NCBI GenBank assembly: GCA_027030485.1
Contig: JALVEY010000036.1
Coordinates: 1-38,111, forward strand
Direction: 5' to 3'
DNA from: Persephonella sp.
GTDB lineage: Bacteria; Aquificota; Aquificia; Aquificales; Hydrogenothermaceae
Length of the DNA stretch: 38,111 nucleotides
The notes below the pieces were generated by a model that saw nothing but the letters and a program-made list of their open reading frames with translations, ran no database searches and was not told where the DNA came from. This document shows positions 1 through 9,013 of this stretch, in pieces; the first letter of the stretch is position 1; each line of letters starts with the position of its first letter. A program made the translations under genes and the position numbers.

Positions 1-2
1 CA

Positions 3-1988
3 GATTTTAAGATAAGAAAATCAAAACATAGAGGAAAAAAAGAGGTTTTTATCCTCCCTGACATATCTGTGTGTGATGAGTGCCTAAAGGAGTTAGACGA
101 TCCAGAAAACAGAAGATACAGGTATCCGTTTATAAACTGTACAAACTGCGGTCCCAGATTTTCTATTATTGAGAAACTGCCGTATGACAGACCTAACACA
201 ACTATGAAACAGTTCAAGATGTGTCCTGATTGTGAAAGGGAGTATAAAGATCCAGAAAACAGAAGATTTCACGCCCAGCCTAACGCTTGTCCTGTTTGTG
301 GTCCCCACATAACTCTTTATACATCAGATAAAAAACTTATAACCCAAAAGGAAGAAGCCCTTGAAAAAACAGTCCAGCTTTTGAAAGAGGGAAACATAAT
401 AGCTGTAAAAGGTGTGGGAGGTTTCCATCTTGTTTGTGATGCAACAAATGATCAGGCTTTAAAAAAATTAAGAGAAAGGAAAAAAAGGGGAGAAAAGCCG
501 TTTGCAGTGATGTTCAGGGATATTAATCAGATAAAAGAGTACGCAAAGATTACAGATTTTGAAGAGGCTGTTATCCTTTCTCCAGAAAGACCTGTTGTGA
601 TAGTCAAATCAAAAAAAGGGACAGATCTAAGCCCTGAGGTTGCTCCATTCTTAGACAGGATAGGTGTTTTTCTTCCTTATTCACCTCTACATTACCTTCT
701 TCTGAATGATTACAAAAAACCTCTCGTGATGACATCTGCAAATCTTTCTGATGAACCAATAGTGAAGGATAACGATCAGGCTTTTGAAAAACTGTCTGTA
801 TTCACAGATTACGTACTTGTTCACAACAGAAAAATAAAAAACAGGGTTGACGATAGCGTAGTCAGGGTTATAAATAAAAAGATCTCTTTTATCAGGCGTT
901 CACGGGGATATGCCCCTCTTCCTGTAAAGCTCCCTTTCAAACTAAAGAGAAAAGTTTTAGCTGTTGGAGGACACCAGAAAAACACGATAGCTGTAGGATT
1001 TGATGATAAGGCTTTTTTGAGCCAGCATATAGGAGATCTTCAGACTTTTGATGCCTGCAGAAATTTTGAGGAGGTTATTGAGTCATTTTTCAGTCTTTAT
1101 GATTTTAAACCAGATGTAGTTGTTTGTGATCTCCACCCGTCATATTTCTCAACAAAATGGGCAAAAGATTTTTCACAAAAAAATGGTGTTTCTCTTGTTC
1201 AGGTTCAGCACCATTACTCCCATGCCCTATCCCTTATGGCCGAAAACCAGATAAAAGAAAGGATACTTGCTGTAAGCTGGGACGGAACTGGATACGGTGA
1301 TGATGGAAATCTGTGGGGAGGGGAGTTTCTTGTGTGTGGTTATGAAGGATATGAAAGGGTTTCTCATTTTGATTACTTCAGGCTTATAGGTGGTGAAAAG
1401 GCTGTAAAAGAGCCAAGAAGAGTTGCCATTTCAGTCTTATTCAGTATTTTTGGGGAAAATATTCCTGATACGCCCTGTTTAAAAGCATTTAAAGAAAAAG
1501 AGATAGATATCCTGTACAAAATGTGGGAAAAAGGACTGAACTCTCCATTTTCTTCCTCTGCTGGAAGGCTTTTTGATGCTGCTGCCTCAATTCTTGGGAT
1601 CAGACAGATTCTTTCTTATGAAGGACAGTCAGGTATGATAATGGAAAACTTTTATGACCGGAATGTTAAAGATTTTTATCCGTTTGAAATAGATAATACT
1701 GTCAGCTGGAAACCAATCTTTGAGGAGATGATAAAAGATATATCAGATGTTTCTGTCAAGGTATCCCGTTTTATCAATACACTTGCAGAGGTTGTGATAA
1801 GGGTTTACAAAGAAAAGGGAGAAGGTTTAAAGATCGGTCTAACAGGTGGTGTTTTCCAGAACAGGTTTTTAACAGAAAAAGTGATAAGTCTGTGTGAAAA
1901 AGAAAAAATATCTGTCGTCACACATAAGAAAGTTCCCCCAAATGATGGGGGAATATCTTTAGGTCAGCTTGTTTTTCAAGGGTTATGA
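3..1988 (+). CDS. hypF: HypF carbamoyltransferase, [NiFe]-hydrogenase maturation (5'-truncated by window edge)
   Basis: HypF uses carbamoyl phosphate and ATP to carbamoylate the C-terminal Cys of HypE, which supplies the CN ligands of the [NiFe] hydrogenase active site in the cytoplasm. The frame is open from base 3, so the gene starts upstream and the N-terminal acylphosphatase domain is missing here. Visible parts, in order: two zinc-finger units (CDEC...CTNC and CPDC...CPVC), a YrdC-like domain (around VKGVGGFHLVCDATN), and a Kae1-like domain with HHYSHAL, DGTGYGDDG, SSAGRLFDAAAS and GLTGGVFQNRFL. A GTG at 69 lies inside the first zinc finger and is not the real start. The stop overlaps the convergent peroxiredoxin gene by 6 bases. 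Its presence implies a hydrogenase elsewhere in the genome, in keeping with a hydrogen-oxidising lifestyle. Confidence 0.95.
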   Translation, partial: DFKIRKSKHRGKKEVFILPDISVCDECLKELDDPENRRYRYPFINCTNCGPRFSIIEKLPYDRPNTTMKQFKMCPDCEREYKDPENRRFHAQPNACPVCGPHITLYTSDKKLITQKEEALEKTVQLLKEGNIIAVKGVGGFHLVCDATNDQALKKLRERKKRGEKPFAVMFRDINQIKEYAKITDFEEAVILSPERPVVIVKSKKGTDLSPEVAPFLDRIGVFLPYSPLHYLLLNDYKKPLVMTSANLSDEPIVKDNDQAFEKLSVFTDYVLVHNRKIKNRVDDSVVRVINKKISFIRRSRGYAPLPVKLPFKLKRKVLAVGGHQKNTIAVGFDDKAFLSQHIGDLQTFDACRNFEEVIESFFSLYDFKPDVVVCDLHPSYFSTKWAKDFSQKNGVSLVQVQHHYSHALSLMAENQIKERILAVSWDGTGYGDDGNLWGGEFLVCGYEGYERVSHFDYFRLIGGEKAVKEPRRVAISVLFSIFGENIPDTPCLKAFKEKEIDILYKMWEKGLNSPFSSSAGRLFDAAASILGIRQILSYEGQSGMIMENFYDRNVKDFYPFEIDNTVSWKPIFEEMIKDISDVSVKVSRFINTLAEVVIRVYKEKGEGLKIGLTGGVFQNRFLTEKVISLCEKEKISVVTHKKVPPNDGGISLGQLVFQGL

Positions 1989-2468
1989 ACCGGTGAGTTT
2001 CTGAAGTTCTTCAATCACTTTTGCGACATGTCCTTTTGCCTTTACATTCTTCCATTTTTTAACTATCTTTCCTTCAGGTGAGATTATATAGGTTGATCTT
2101 ATAACCCCTACTGTTGTTTTTCCGTACATCTTTTTTTCCCCGTAAGCATCGTATGCCTGAAGAACTTTCTTATCAGGATCAGAAAGAAGGTAAAAGTTCA
2201 GATCATACTTTTCCTTAAACTTTTTATGGCTGTTGATACTGTCTGGACTTACACCTGCAACCACTGCTCTGTCGGCAACTGCATTCAGATTATCCCTGAA
2301 GTCGCAAGCCTCCGTTGTACAGCCGGGAGTGTTGTCCTTGGGATAAAAATACAGGATTAAATATTTTCCTTCAGATAAAAGATCTTTTAGACATATATCT
2401 TTTTCTTCTCCATCAGGAGTTAAACCTTTCAGACAAAAATCAGGTGCTCTATCTCCTTCTTTCAGCAT
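1983..2468 (-). CDS. bcp: Peroxiredoxin, PrxQ/Bcp type
   Basis: A thiol peroxidase of 161 residues that reduces H2O2 and organic hydroperoxides in the cytoplasm, recycled by thioredoxin. The active-site segment TPGCTTEACDFRD is clear. The first Cys is the peroxidatic residue and the Cys five residues later is the resolving residue typical of PrxQ. Length is normal for the family. The ATG at 2468 follows GGAGG at good spacing. It lies 37 bases downstream of the FG-GAP protein gene on the same strand, so the two may be co-transcribed. Its 3' end overlaps the end of hypF by 6 bases. A short inverted repeat includes its ribosome-binding site. Confidence 0.95.
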   Translation of the reverse strand: MLKEGDRAPDFCLKGLTPDGEEKDICLKDLLSEGKYLILYFYPKDNTPGCTTEACDFRDNLNAVADRAVVAGVSPDSINSHKKFKEKYDLNFYLLSDPDKKVLQAYDAYGEKKMYGKTTVGVIRSTYIISPEGKIVKKWKNVKAKGHVAKVIEELQKLTGS

Positions 2469-2475
2469 ACAGCTC

Positions 2476-2490
2476 CTCCTTTTTTAGGAG
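2476..2490 (-). promoter_or_regulatory. Inverted repeat covering the bcp ribosome-binding site
   Basis: On the minus strand, CTCCT is followed by five A and then AGGAG, where AGGAG is part of the Shine-Dalgarno sequence of bcp. Folding would hide the ribosome-binding site in a 5-bp stem. That is compatible with temperature- or ribosome-dependent control, but a 5-bp stem is weak and could be chance. Confidence 0.3.
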
Positions 2491-2505
2491 ATTTTACCAG
2501 AATTT

Positions 2506-4584
2506 CTACAGTTTTTGCTTGAGTAAAAATCCTTTTTGTAATCCTTTAATCTGGAGCTTAGGTTTTAGAATGTTTCCTTTTTTGTCCAGAATGAACGGTT
2601 TAACAGGAAGTTTTACAGATGGAGGTTTGTAAAAACTGCCCTTTCTTGGAACGTAGTAATCAAGGATAAGATGTCCGTCTACACTGTCGTAATACAGAAC
2701 AGCACCTATAGTGTACTGCCTTGAATGGAGATTACACTGGGGAAAACCTCCTTTATACTGCACGCTTATACTTGTAGATTCTTCAAAACTGATTTTATGG
2801 GTACTTATTCTTGTGTTTTTATAATCTCCGCTAAACTTCATCTCTGTCTTCCACAGTAGAGAACCCCCTTTAGCCTCCAGATTAATGCCGATCTCATGTG
2901 TTAATTTTGACTTTTGTATAGAAACAGTTCCCTCTTTCTGTGCGAAAAACACACCTGAAGGTGCACATGTTATGTCTATCTCCCAGCTTGCTATCTCATT
3001 GCTTTGGGAGTAATGGTAAAGCTGGGATTTTCTTTCAGGATAGGAAGCAACATACCCGTTAACATGCATGTTTGATCTGTATATTCCTATATTTTTTGTG
3101 CCCATTGAGACAGGTACAGAAACTAATATGTACTGCTGTTTGCCTCCTATTTTCGCAAAACGGGGAGGGCTAATAATTGGGTATTCGTATACGTGGTATG
3201 TTGAGGTCAGGGTAAATGCACGATCTTCATAAACATCTGCATTCATGTTCTGACCTATCGTAATTGATAAAGACTTGCCTTTTGTTCTTTCGCTGTACGT
3301 TTTTATTTGCTGTTTAAGTTTTATACTGGCTGTGGCTATTTTGGGTATGCCTCCTTTTGCTGAAAGCTGGGTTGATAATGTGAAACTGCTTATAGCCGTA
3401 ACGGTTTGTTCTGTGATTTTTTGCTCTTTATTTTCGTATGAGGCGTACAGTTTTCCCAGAGAATCTGGGCTGTCAGGTTCACCGAAGATAGACCTTTCTT
3501 TAGGGGGTTCATTAATTACTGCTATCACCTGATTTTCAATCACCATAGGTTTTGGTCCTGTAGGATTTCCTACTACAAGTGAGTCCCCGTCTAAATCAAG
3601 GAGAGCAATCCTGTCGTACCTTTCAATTCCTGCGTTGATTGATCCTATTTCCTCCCCCATTAATGTGTAAATATGTATTTTGTCATCTTTTGCGTATCCG
3701 ACTACTATCTCATCTTTTCCGTCAGAATTGACATCTCCTACAGCAACATGGCTGTATTTGTCGTATTTAACCTTTAAAGGTCTAAATTTTTCATTACTTT
3801 GAGGTCTTAATCCCATGCCGTTGTCAAACATAAAAAAATGTACAGTCCCGTCGTTATTGACAAAAACTATCTCGTCCACATTGTCCCCGTCCACATCTCC
3901 GGCAGACAGTTTGTCCTTTCTGTCAAAAATACCAGATGCTTTGATTTTTCCTACCTCTTTTAGTTTCCTTCCGAGAATTTTGAATATTCTAAGTTCATTT
4001 TTTGAAGCATCACCGAGTATTATCTCATCATAACCGTCCCCATCAACATCACCTGATGCTATTTTGTCGTATCTTTCAAATCCTACATTGACGGCTGCAA
4101 CCTTTCTTCCTCCCCCTGTATAAACCTCAATTGTGTCCCTTGCAGCACTACCTATGATAATTTCGTCGTAGCCTCCCCTGTCGGCATACACATTTCCGAC
4201 AGTCATGTCGTCATAACCTTCAAATCTAACATCAAAAGATTTGATAACCGTAAATCTTTTAGGGGAAATTATCGCTATTTTTCCTCTCAGACTTTTAGGT
4301 CCTCTGTCCTTTCCAAATCCGATAATTATTTCGTCTCTGTAGTTTCCTAAAACATTCCCTCCTCCAATTTCGTCATGTCTGTCGTATTCTTCTTTAAGCT
4401 GGGCTACTATTCCTCTTGTTATTCTCCTTCTAAAATCAAAAGTGGCTACAGCATCTTTAGAGGCATCGCCGACAATAATCTCAAGATCTGAAACGATTGT
4501 CCTCTTCATAAGAGGATCATCTGAGCTGTAGCTAAATGAGAATATTAAACAGAATATAACCGTAAGAAAGGTAAACTTTCGCAT
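2506..4584 (-). CDS. Secreted FG-GAP/VCBS-repeat beta-propeller protein, function unknown
   Basis: 692 residues with an N-terminal signal peptide (MRKF then a hydrophobic stretch ending SYSS at about residue 21), so it is exported. Residues of about 35-350 hold roughly six FG-GAP/VCBS-type repeats. Several carry calcium-loop motifs of the D-x-D-x-D form: GDVDGDGYDEI, GDVDGDNVDEI, GDVNSDGKDEI and LDLDGDS. They probably form a beta-propeller. The C-terminal 340 residues are rich in alternating polar and hydrophobic positions, suggesting beta structure, and match no family I recognise. The start is supported by AGGAGG just upstream of the ATG. There is no membrane anchor or sorting motif I can name. 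It is followed by bcp on the same strand. Confidence 0.8.
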   Translation of the reverse strand: MRKFTFLTVIFCLIFSFSYSSDDPLMKRTIVSDLEIIVGDASKDAVATFDFRRRITRGIVAQLKEEYDRHDEIGGGNVLGNYRDEIIIGFGKDRGPKSLRGKIAIISPKRFTVIKSFDVRFEGYDDMTVGNVYADRGGYDEIIIGSAARDTIEVYTGGGRKVAAVNVGFERYDKIASGDVDGDGYDEIILGDASKNELRIFKILGRKLKEVGKIKASGIFDRKDKLSAGDVDGDNVDEIVFVNNDGTVHFFMFDNGMGLRPQSNEKFRPLKVKYDKYSHVAVGDVNSDGKDEIVVGYAKDDKIHIYTLMGEEIGSINAGIERYDRIALLDLDGDSLVVGNPTGPKPMVIENQVIAVINEPPKERSIFGEPDSPDSLGKLYASYENKEQKITEQTVTAISSFTLSTQLSAKGGIPKIATASIKLKQQIKTYSERTKGKSLSITIGQNMNADVYEDRAFTLTSTYHVYEYPIISPPRFAKIGGKQQYILVSVPVSMGTKNIGIYRSNMHVNGYVASYPERKSQLYHYSQSNEIASWEIDITCAPSGVFFAQKEGTVSIQKSKLTHEIGINLEAKGGSLLWKTEMKFSGDYKNTRISTHKISFEESTSISVQYKGGFPQCNLHSRQYTIGAVLYYDSVDGHLILDYYVPRKGSFYKPPSVKLPVKPFILDKKGNILKPKLQIKGLQKGFLLKQKL

Positions 4585-4663
4585 CTGTGAACCTCCTTTT
4601 TTTGATTAATTTGGAATGGCAGAGGTTACAGACAATGGATAAAAATTTTGTATTATACGAACC

Positions 4664-5662
4664 TTATGATAGATCCTTAAAATCCAGAAGATCAGGAAGA
4701 TCATTAAATGATTTGAAGTAAAGCTTATATTTACTTTCAAACTGGTTCTTCTTAACGCCTATTATTTTTCTGATAATTTCAGGATCAACTTTTTTTTCTA
4801 ACATATGGGCAACAAATGAATCTCTAAGTGATTTAAATGATAAGTTTCTATTAATATTTGAGTTTTTCAAAGCTTTTTTAAATATTTCTTCTGCAGATCT
4901 TGGGGTTAGATGTTTTTCTGTGTTTCCCTCTGAAAAGAATATATACCCTTTTTTTCTGTCTTTTTTAAATATTTCTAACTTTCTGGCAAGAGATTCAGGA
5001 ATGGGAACCTTTCTGGAATTTTTTCTAACAGTAAGAATACCGTCTTTAAAATCTATATCCTCAACTTTTATTCTTACTGTTTCCTGAAGTCTTAGACCAC
5101 AGCTGTATGCCACTTCAATTAATAATCTGTGTTTAATGTTTTTTATATTCTCTAAAATCCTTTTAATTTCCTGTCTTGATAATGTTCCTGATATGGGTAT
5201 TTTTGAAACAGGTCTTTTTATACCGCTGAAATCTATCTTTTTTAGCAAGTTGTGGTAAAAATATTTTAAAGCACTGTATGCAACCCCTAATGTGCTTTCC
5301 GATTTTCCTCTTCTTTTTAAGATTGACAAAAATCTTTCTATATCTTTATCTGTAATCTCAGTGGGTGTTTTATTTAATGTTTTCAGGAATGCCAAATTTA
5401 CAGAAAAATATGTTTTTTTTGTTGTTTGGGAGAAATTAGAGTTCTTCAGTCCTTCTTGCAGCTCAAATAAATAACAGCTCTTATCAATTTTTTCAGAGCC
5501 TAAATATCTTTCAAGTTTCTCAAGGTTCATCTGGGTTGTTTTAATGTAGTAATAATTTTCTCCTGCTGTGTAATCTGTTTTGTATAGGTTTTTTATTAGA
5601 CCCTTTCCCTCTTTTTTTTCTATCAGGAAATAGCCACCTCTGCTTAAAAAAGCTGTAGCCAA
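4664..5662 (-). CDS. Divergent tyrosine recombinase / integrase-like protein
   Basis: 332 residues with the layout of a tyrosine recombinase: a SAM-like core-binding domain at about residues 60-150 and a catalytic domain at about 160-320. The first Arg is present (CGLRLQE, R191), as are a candidate beta-hairpin Lys (near 214-218), the second Arg (KSLR, R280) and the nucleophile (Y312 in ESKYKLY). However, the His of the usual HxxR box is Lys (K277), and the His/Trp of the usual LGH box is Val (V303). The TTG start lies 10 bases after the hisIE stop, with TAGGAG spanning that stop as the ribosome-binding site, so it appears to be co-transcribed with hisIE. A start at the ATG encoding Met45 is possible but lacks a good binding site. 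One 60-base line counted by hand has 15 G+C, against 26 in hisIE, hinting at transfer. It could be a Xer-type protein or an inactive relic. Confidence 0.8.
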   Translation of the reverse strand: MATAFLSRGGYFLIEKKEGKGLIKNLYKTDYTAGENYYYIKTTQMNLEKLERYLGSEKIDKSCYLFELQEGLKNSNFSQTTKKTYFSVNLAFLKTLNKTPTEITDKDIERFLSILKRRGKSESTLGVAYSALKYFYHNLLKKIDFSGIKRPVSKIPISGTLSRQEIKRILENIKNIKHRLLIEVAYSCGLRLQETVRIKVEDIDFKDGILTVRKNSRKVPIPESLARKLEIFKKDRKKGYIFFSEGNTEKHLTPRSAEEIFKKALKNSNINRNLSFKSLRDSFVAHMLEKKVDPEIIRKIIGVKKNQFESKYKLYFKSFNDLPDLLDFKDLS

Positions 5663-5672
5663 TGGATATCTC

Positions 5673-6302
5673 CTATTTATATCTTTTTAGTAGTTCCTCT
5701 TGAAGATCCTGTATCTTAACTTCAGCATCAACAAGGGCTATAATGAGATGAAATATTAGATCTGAAGCTTCGTATATAATCTCATCTTTGTTTTTGTTTT
5801 TTAAAGCTATTACAGTTTCTACAGCTTCTTCTCCCACTTTCTGGATTATTTTGTCTGAGCCTTTTTCAAACAACTTTGCAACATAAGAACCTTCAGGCTT
5901 TTCTATCTTTCTCTGGAGAAGTTTTTCATACAGGGCGTGGAATATCTCGTATGCGTCAGGTTTTTCTTCTTTTTTTAGATCAATATTTCTGTAAAAACAG
6001 CTTTCTTCTCCAGTATGACATGCTACCCCGTAATCTTTTACCAGATACAGTATGCTGTCCCCGTCACAGTCTATCTTTATTTTCACTATTTTTTGTTTGT
6101 TGCCTGAGGTTTCCCCTTTTACCCATAGTTCTTTGCGGGAACGGGAGTAGTATGTTGCGTATCCTGTTTCTATTGTTTTTTCTACCGCTTCTTTGTTCGC
6201 ATAAGCCTGCATTAAGACTTTGCCTGTGTAGTAGCTCTGGGTTATAACAGGAACAAGACCTTCAGAGTTGAATTTTATCTCACTTAGAATAGATTTATCC
6301 AA
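5673..6302 (-). CDS. hisIE: Bifunctional phosphoribosyl-AMP cyclohydrolase / phosphoribosyl-ATP pyrophosphatase
   Basis: Catalyses steps 2 and 3 of histidine biosynthesis in the cytoplasm. The HisI half (residues of about 1-115) carries the metal-binding region with [11 protein letters not shown] and [12 protein letters not shown]. The HisE half (about 120-209) carries the helical MazG-like fold with [12 protein letters not shown] and the [12 protein letters not shown] segment. At 209 residues, this is the expected length for the fused enzyme. The start is TTG at 6302, downstream of an AGAGG sequence. Upstream, 77 bases separate it from the divergent dxs. The recombinase gene follows immediately. 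Confidence 0.96.
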   Translation of the reverse strand: MDKSILSEIKFNSEGLVPVITQSYYTGKVLMQAYANKEAVEKTIETGYATYYSRSRKELWVKGETSGNKQKIVKIKIDCDGDSILYLVKDYGVACHTGEESCFYRNIDLKKEEKPDAYEIFHALYEKLLQRKIEKPEGSYVAKLFEKGSDKIIQKVGEEAVETVIALKNKNKDEIIYEASDLIFHLIIALVDAEVKIQDLQEELLKRYK

Positions 6303-6379
6303 TGAAGTTTTACCTCTTATGGTTTATTATATTATTTTAGCAAACTTATACATATAAAACCTGTTAAATAGGTGGAAAA

Positions 6380-8275
6380 ATGAAAAATTATACGGTTCTA
6401 AGCAGAGTTAAAGATTATAAAGACCTAAAAAAACTTTCTGAAGAAGACCTTGATACCCTTATAAATGAGATAAGAGATTACATAATTGATGTAACATCAA
6501 AAAACGGGGGACATATAGGTCCTTCACTTGGAGTTGTTGAGCTTACCATTGCACTGCTTAAGGTTTTTGATCCGGAAGTTGACAGAATTGTGTGGGACAT
6601 CGGTCATCAGGCTTACTCTTGGAAGATACTTACAGGAAGAAAGGAACAGTTTAGAACCTTAAGACAGTATAAGGGAATATCAGGATTTTTAAAAAGAACA
6701 GAAAGCAGGTATGATCATTTTGGGGCAGGTCACAGCAGTACATCTATTTCAGCCTCCCTTGGAATGAGAAAGGCAAAAGATCTTCTTAAAAAAGATGGAT
6801 GGACTGTTGCTGTTATAGGCGATGGGGCTATGACTGCAGGACAGGCTTTTGAAGGGCTTAACCATGCTGGCTGGCTTGATCCTGACAGGTTTATAGTGAT
6901 TTTGAACGACAATCAGATCTCTATATCTCCAAACGTGGGGGCTCTTTTCACATATTTCAACAGAATAATAACAAATGAAGTTTTTCAAAAGTCAAGGCAG
7001 ACATTAAAAGATGTAATAAAAAAGGTCTTTGGAGAGTCAGGGGCTAAGATAGCAAGGAAGTTTGAGGAGTATGTAAAGGGTCTTTTTGCTCCCGGAATTA
7101 TATTTGAGGAGCTTGGTTTTACATATGTTGGAACTATAGACGGGCATAATCTTGCTGAACTTGAAAAAACCCTTGAGAATGTTAAAAAAATGAGGGGACC
7201 TATTATTATTCATGTTCTGACACAGAAAGGAAAAGGATACACCCCTGCAGAACAAAATCCAACCCCATTTCACGGCATATCTCCATTTGATAAGATAACA
7301 GGTGTTCCGATCAAAAAGGTGGGCTCTCCCCCATCTTGGAGTAAGGTTTTTGGAAAGGCTTTAGTAGAACTTGCAGAGAAAGATGAAAAAATAGTAGCGA
7401 TAACGCCTGCTATGAAAGAAGGTTCCGGTCTTTCAGAGTTTGCCGAGAAATTCCCTGATAGATTTTTTGATGTTGGTATAGCGGAGCAGCACGCTGCAAC
7501 GTTTGCTGCAGGGTTGTCAGCTGAAGGTATGAAACCTGTTTTATCTTACTACTCAACATTTCTACAGAGGGGTTACGATCAGGTTATCCATGACATAGCA
7601 CTTCAACATCTGCCTGTTGTTATAGCTATAGACAGAGCTGGTCTTGTCGGTGAAGATGGCCCAACACATCACGGAGTATACGACATAGCATTTTTGAGGG
7701 CTATACCTGATATTGTTATATCTGCACCAAAAGATCAGCAAGAACTGAGAGACCTTCTCTATACAGCCGTTAATTCCGGTAAGGTTTTTGTTATCAGGTA
7801 TCCAAGGGGTTCTGCTGTTGGTGAAGGGGGAAAAGGATTTAATGAAATACCGATAGGAAGCTGGGAAATAATTGAGGAAGGAAAGGATATAGCTATACTT
7901 GCCGTCGGGAAATACGTTCAAAAAGGTTTAGATGTCAGGAAACAACTTAAAAAGCATGGATTTAATCCGACAGTAATTAACGCAAGATTTATAAAGCCTG
8001 TAGATGAAAATCTCTTAAATGAAATTCTGAAAAAACATAAATATATAGTTACAATGGAGGATGGAGCTTTAAACGGTGGATTTGGCTCTGCAGTAGCCGA
8101 GTATATTCTTGATAACAGATCTATGAATGAACTTCTTAGATTTGGAATTCCAGATAAATTTGTCCAGCATGGAAAAATAGATAAGCTTGAGGAAGAGCTT
8201 GGGCTTCTTCCAGATCAGATGGCTGAAAGAATAAAAGATTTTGTGAAGATCAGGGATTATAAAGTAGTGGGATGA
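6380..8275 (+). CDS. dxs: 1-deoxy-D-xylulose-5-phosphate synthase
   Basis: Thiamine-diphosphate enzyme that condenses pyruvate and glyceraldehyde 3-phosphate, the first step of the MEP isoprenoid pathway. The 631-residue length is typical. Visible motifs are DIGHQAYSWK, the ThDP/Mg motif beginning GDGAMTAGQAFEGLNHAG and ending LNDNQISI, the catalytic Glu region VGIAEQHAATFAAG, and IRYPRG near the transketolase C domain. The ATG at 6380 is preceded by GGTGG. It is transcribed away from hisIE. Downstream lie 172 AT-rich bases with no gene that I can support. Confidence 0.97.
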   Translation: MKNYTVLSRVKDYKDLKKLSEEDLDTLINEIRDYIIDVTSKNGGHIGPSLGVVELTIALLKVFDPEVDRIVWDIGHQAYSWKILTGRKEQFRTLRQYKGISGFLKRTESRYDHFGAGHSSTSISASLGMRKAKDLLKKDGWTVAVIGDGAMTAGQAFEGLNHAGWLDPDRFIVILNDNQISISPNVGALFTYFNRIITNEVFQKSRQTLKDVIKKVFGESGAKIARKFEEYVKGLFAPGIIFEELGFTYVGTIDGHNLAELEKTLENVKKMRGPIIIHVLTQKGKGYTPAEQNPTPFHGISPFDKITGVPIKKVGSPPSWSKVFGKALVELAEKDEKIVAITPAMKEGSGLSEFAEKFPDRFFDVGIAEQHAATFAAGLSAEGMKPVLSYYSTFLQRGYDQVIHDIALQHLPVVIAIDRAGLVGEDGPTHHGVYDIAFLRAIPDIVISAPKDQQELRDLLYTAVNSGKVFVIRYPRGSAVGEGGKGFNEIPIGSWEIIEEGKDIAILAVGKYVQKGLDVRKQLKKHGFNPTVINARFIKPVDENLLNEILKKHKYIVTMEDGALNGGFGSAVAEYILDNRSMNELLRFGIPDKFVQHGKIDKLEEELGLLPDQMAERIKDFVKIRDYKVVG

Positions 8276-8447
8276 AAAGTTTTGTGTAGCTCAGATAAAA
8301 CCCATCAAATTAGAAGTAATAAAAAACTTGGTTTAACTGAATAATCTTGCTAATTTTAAAGTGATTTTAGGAAATAAAAAGGTTCTTAATCACACAAATT
8401 CAATAAATGCAATGTAATAAAACAGTATTTTGTTAATCTAAAGCTTT

Positions 8448-8870
8448 TTAAATACCTGTTTTGTTTTTTTCGTCAGGTAGTTTATCTTCAAGCAGAGATA
8501 TATGTTTTCTTCCTGAGAAACCTTCAGAAACTTTATGCCAGTATTCTATACAGTTTTCACCTTCTCTCCAGCAGAGGAAAATTTCCTCTCCATTATGCAA
8601 GGCAGGGAAATCTACAAGAAATGGATCTATCCCTTTAACATAAGTACCGAAGCTTTCTATTATCTCAATAAGTTCATTAATTTCTTCATTTGTTTCATTT
8701 ATTTCTGTTTTTAAGTACATTATCTCAAGCTCATCGTTTGAACCTTCTAACTCCTCTTCATAGGAATCTATAACCTTATAAAGTTTTCCTCTTTTTTCTT
8801 TTATCTCGTCTACTAAGAGCTTTATCTGAGGCAGTATGCTGTTAGCCTCTGAAAGTGTAAAGTATCTCAT
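8448..8870 (-). CDS. DUF2203 family protein
   Basis: 140 residues matching the DUF2203 pattern as I know it: an N-terminal FTLSEANSILPQI, a central helical region probably forming a coiled coil, then VKGIDPFLVDFPALHNGEE, FLCWREGE and GFSGRKHI near the C-terminus. The function of the family is unknown. The longer reading frame begins at 8882, but GGAGG at 8876-8880 lies inside its first codons and sits 5 bases before the ATG at 8870, so 8870 is the likely start. It has a good promoter of its own and is divergent from the DUF151 gene. Confidence 0.8.
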   Translation of the reverse strand: MRYFTLSEANSILPQIKLLVDEIKEKRGKLYKVIDSYEEELEGSNDELEIMYLKTEINETNEEINELIEIIESFGTYVKGIDPFLVDFPALHNGEEIFLCWREGENCIEYWHKVSEGFSGRKHISLLEDKLPDEKNKTGI

Positions 8871-8898
8871 TACGTCCTCCATCTATTCCTACTTATCA

Positions 8899-8926
8899 AT
8901 TATATAAAAAAATATGACTTTGGCAA
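8899..8926 (-). promoter_or_regulatory. Sigma-70-type promoter for the DUF2203 gene
   Basis: Reading the minus strand, a -35 box TTGCCA (8926-8921) is followed by a 16-base spacer and a perfect -10 box TATAAT (8904-8899), about 29 bases before the chosen start codon. Five of six bases match the -35 consensus. It lies back to back with the promoter of the DUF151 gene. Confidence 0.65.
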
Positions 8927-8937
8927 CTATTCATATC

Positions 8938-8965
8938 TTGAAATTTTTATAAAAATCTATATTAT
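8938..8965 (+). promoter_or_regulatory. Sigma-70-type promoter for the DUF151 gene
   Basis: TTGAAA (8938-8943) and TATTAT (8960-8965) are separated by 16 bases, each five of six to consensus. This predicts a start of transcription near 8972 and a leader of about 40 bases before the ATG at 9014. Confidence 0.6.
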
Positions 8966-9013
8966 ATAGTGTAGAAAATATTATAGTATTTTTATCAATT
9001 TGGAGGTAATGGT

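Noticed and set aside
4664-5662. Tyrosine recombinase as a marker of a prophage or integrative element
   Set aside because: No phage genes, tRNA target or direct-repeat ends are visible, and the gene is joined to hisIE.
8276-8447. Gap between dxs and the DUF2203 gene, checked for a tRNA, small RNA or short gene
   Set aside because: It is AT-rich without a stable cloverleaf or strong hairpin. Only a weak AACA/TGTT inverted repeat near 8424 was seen.
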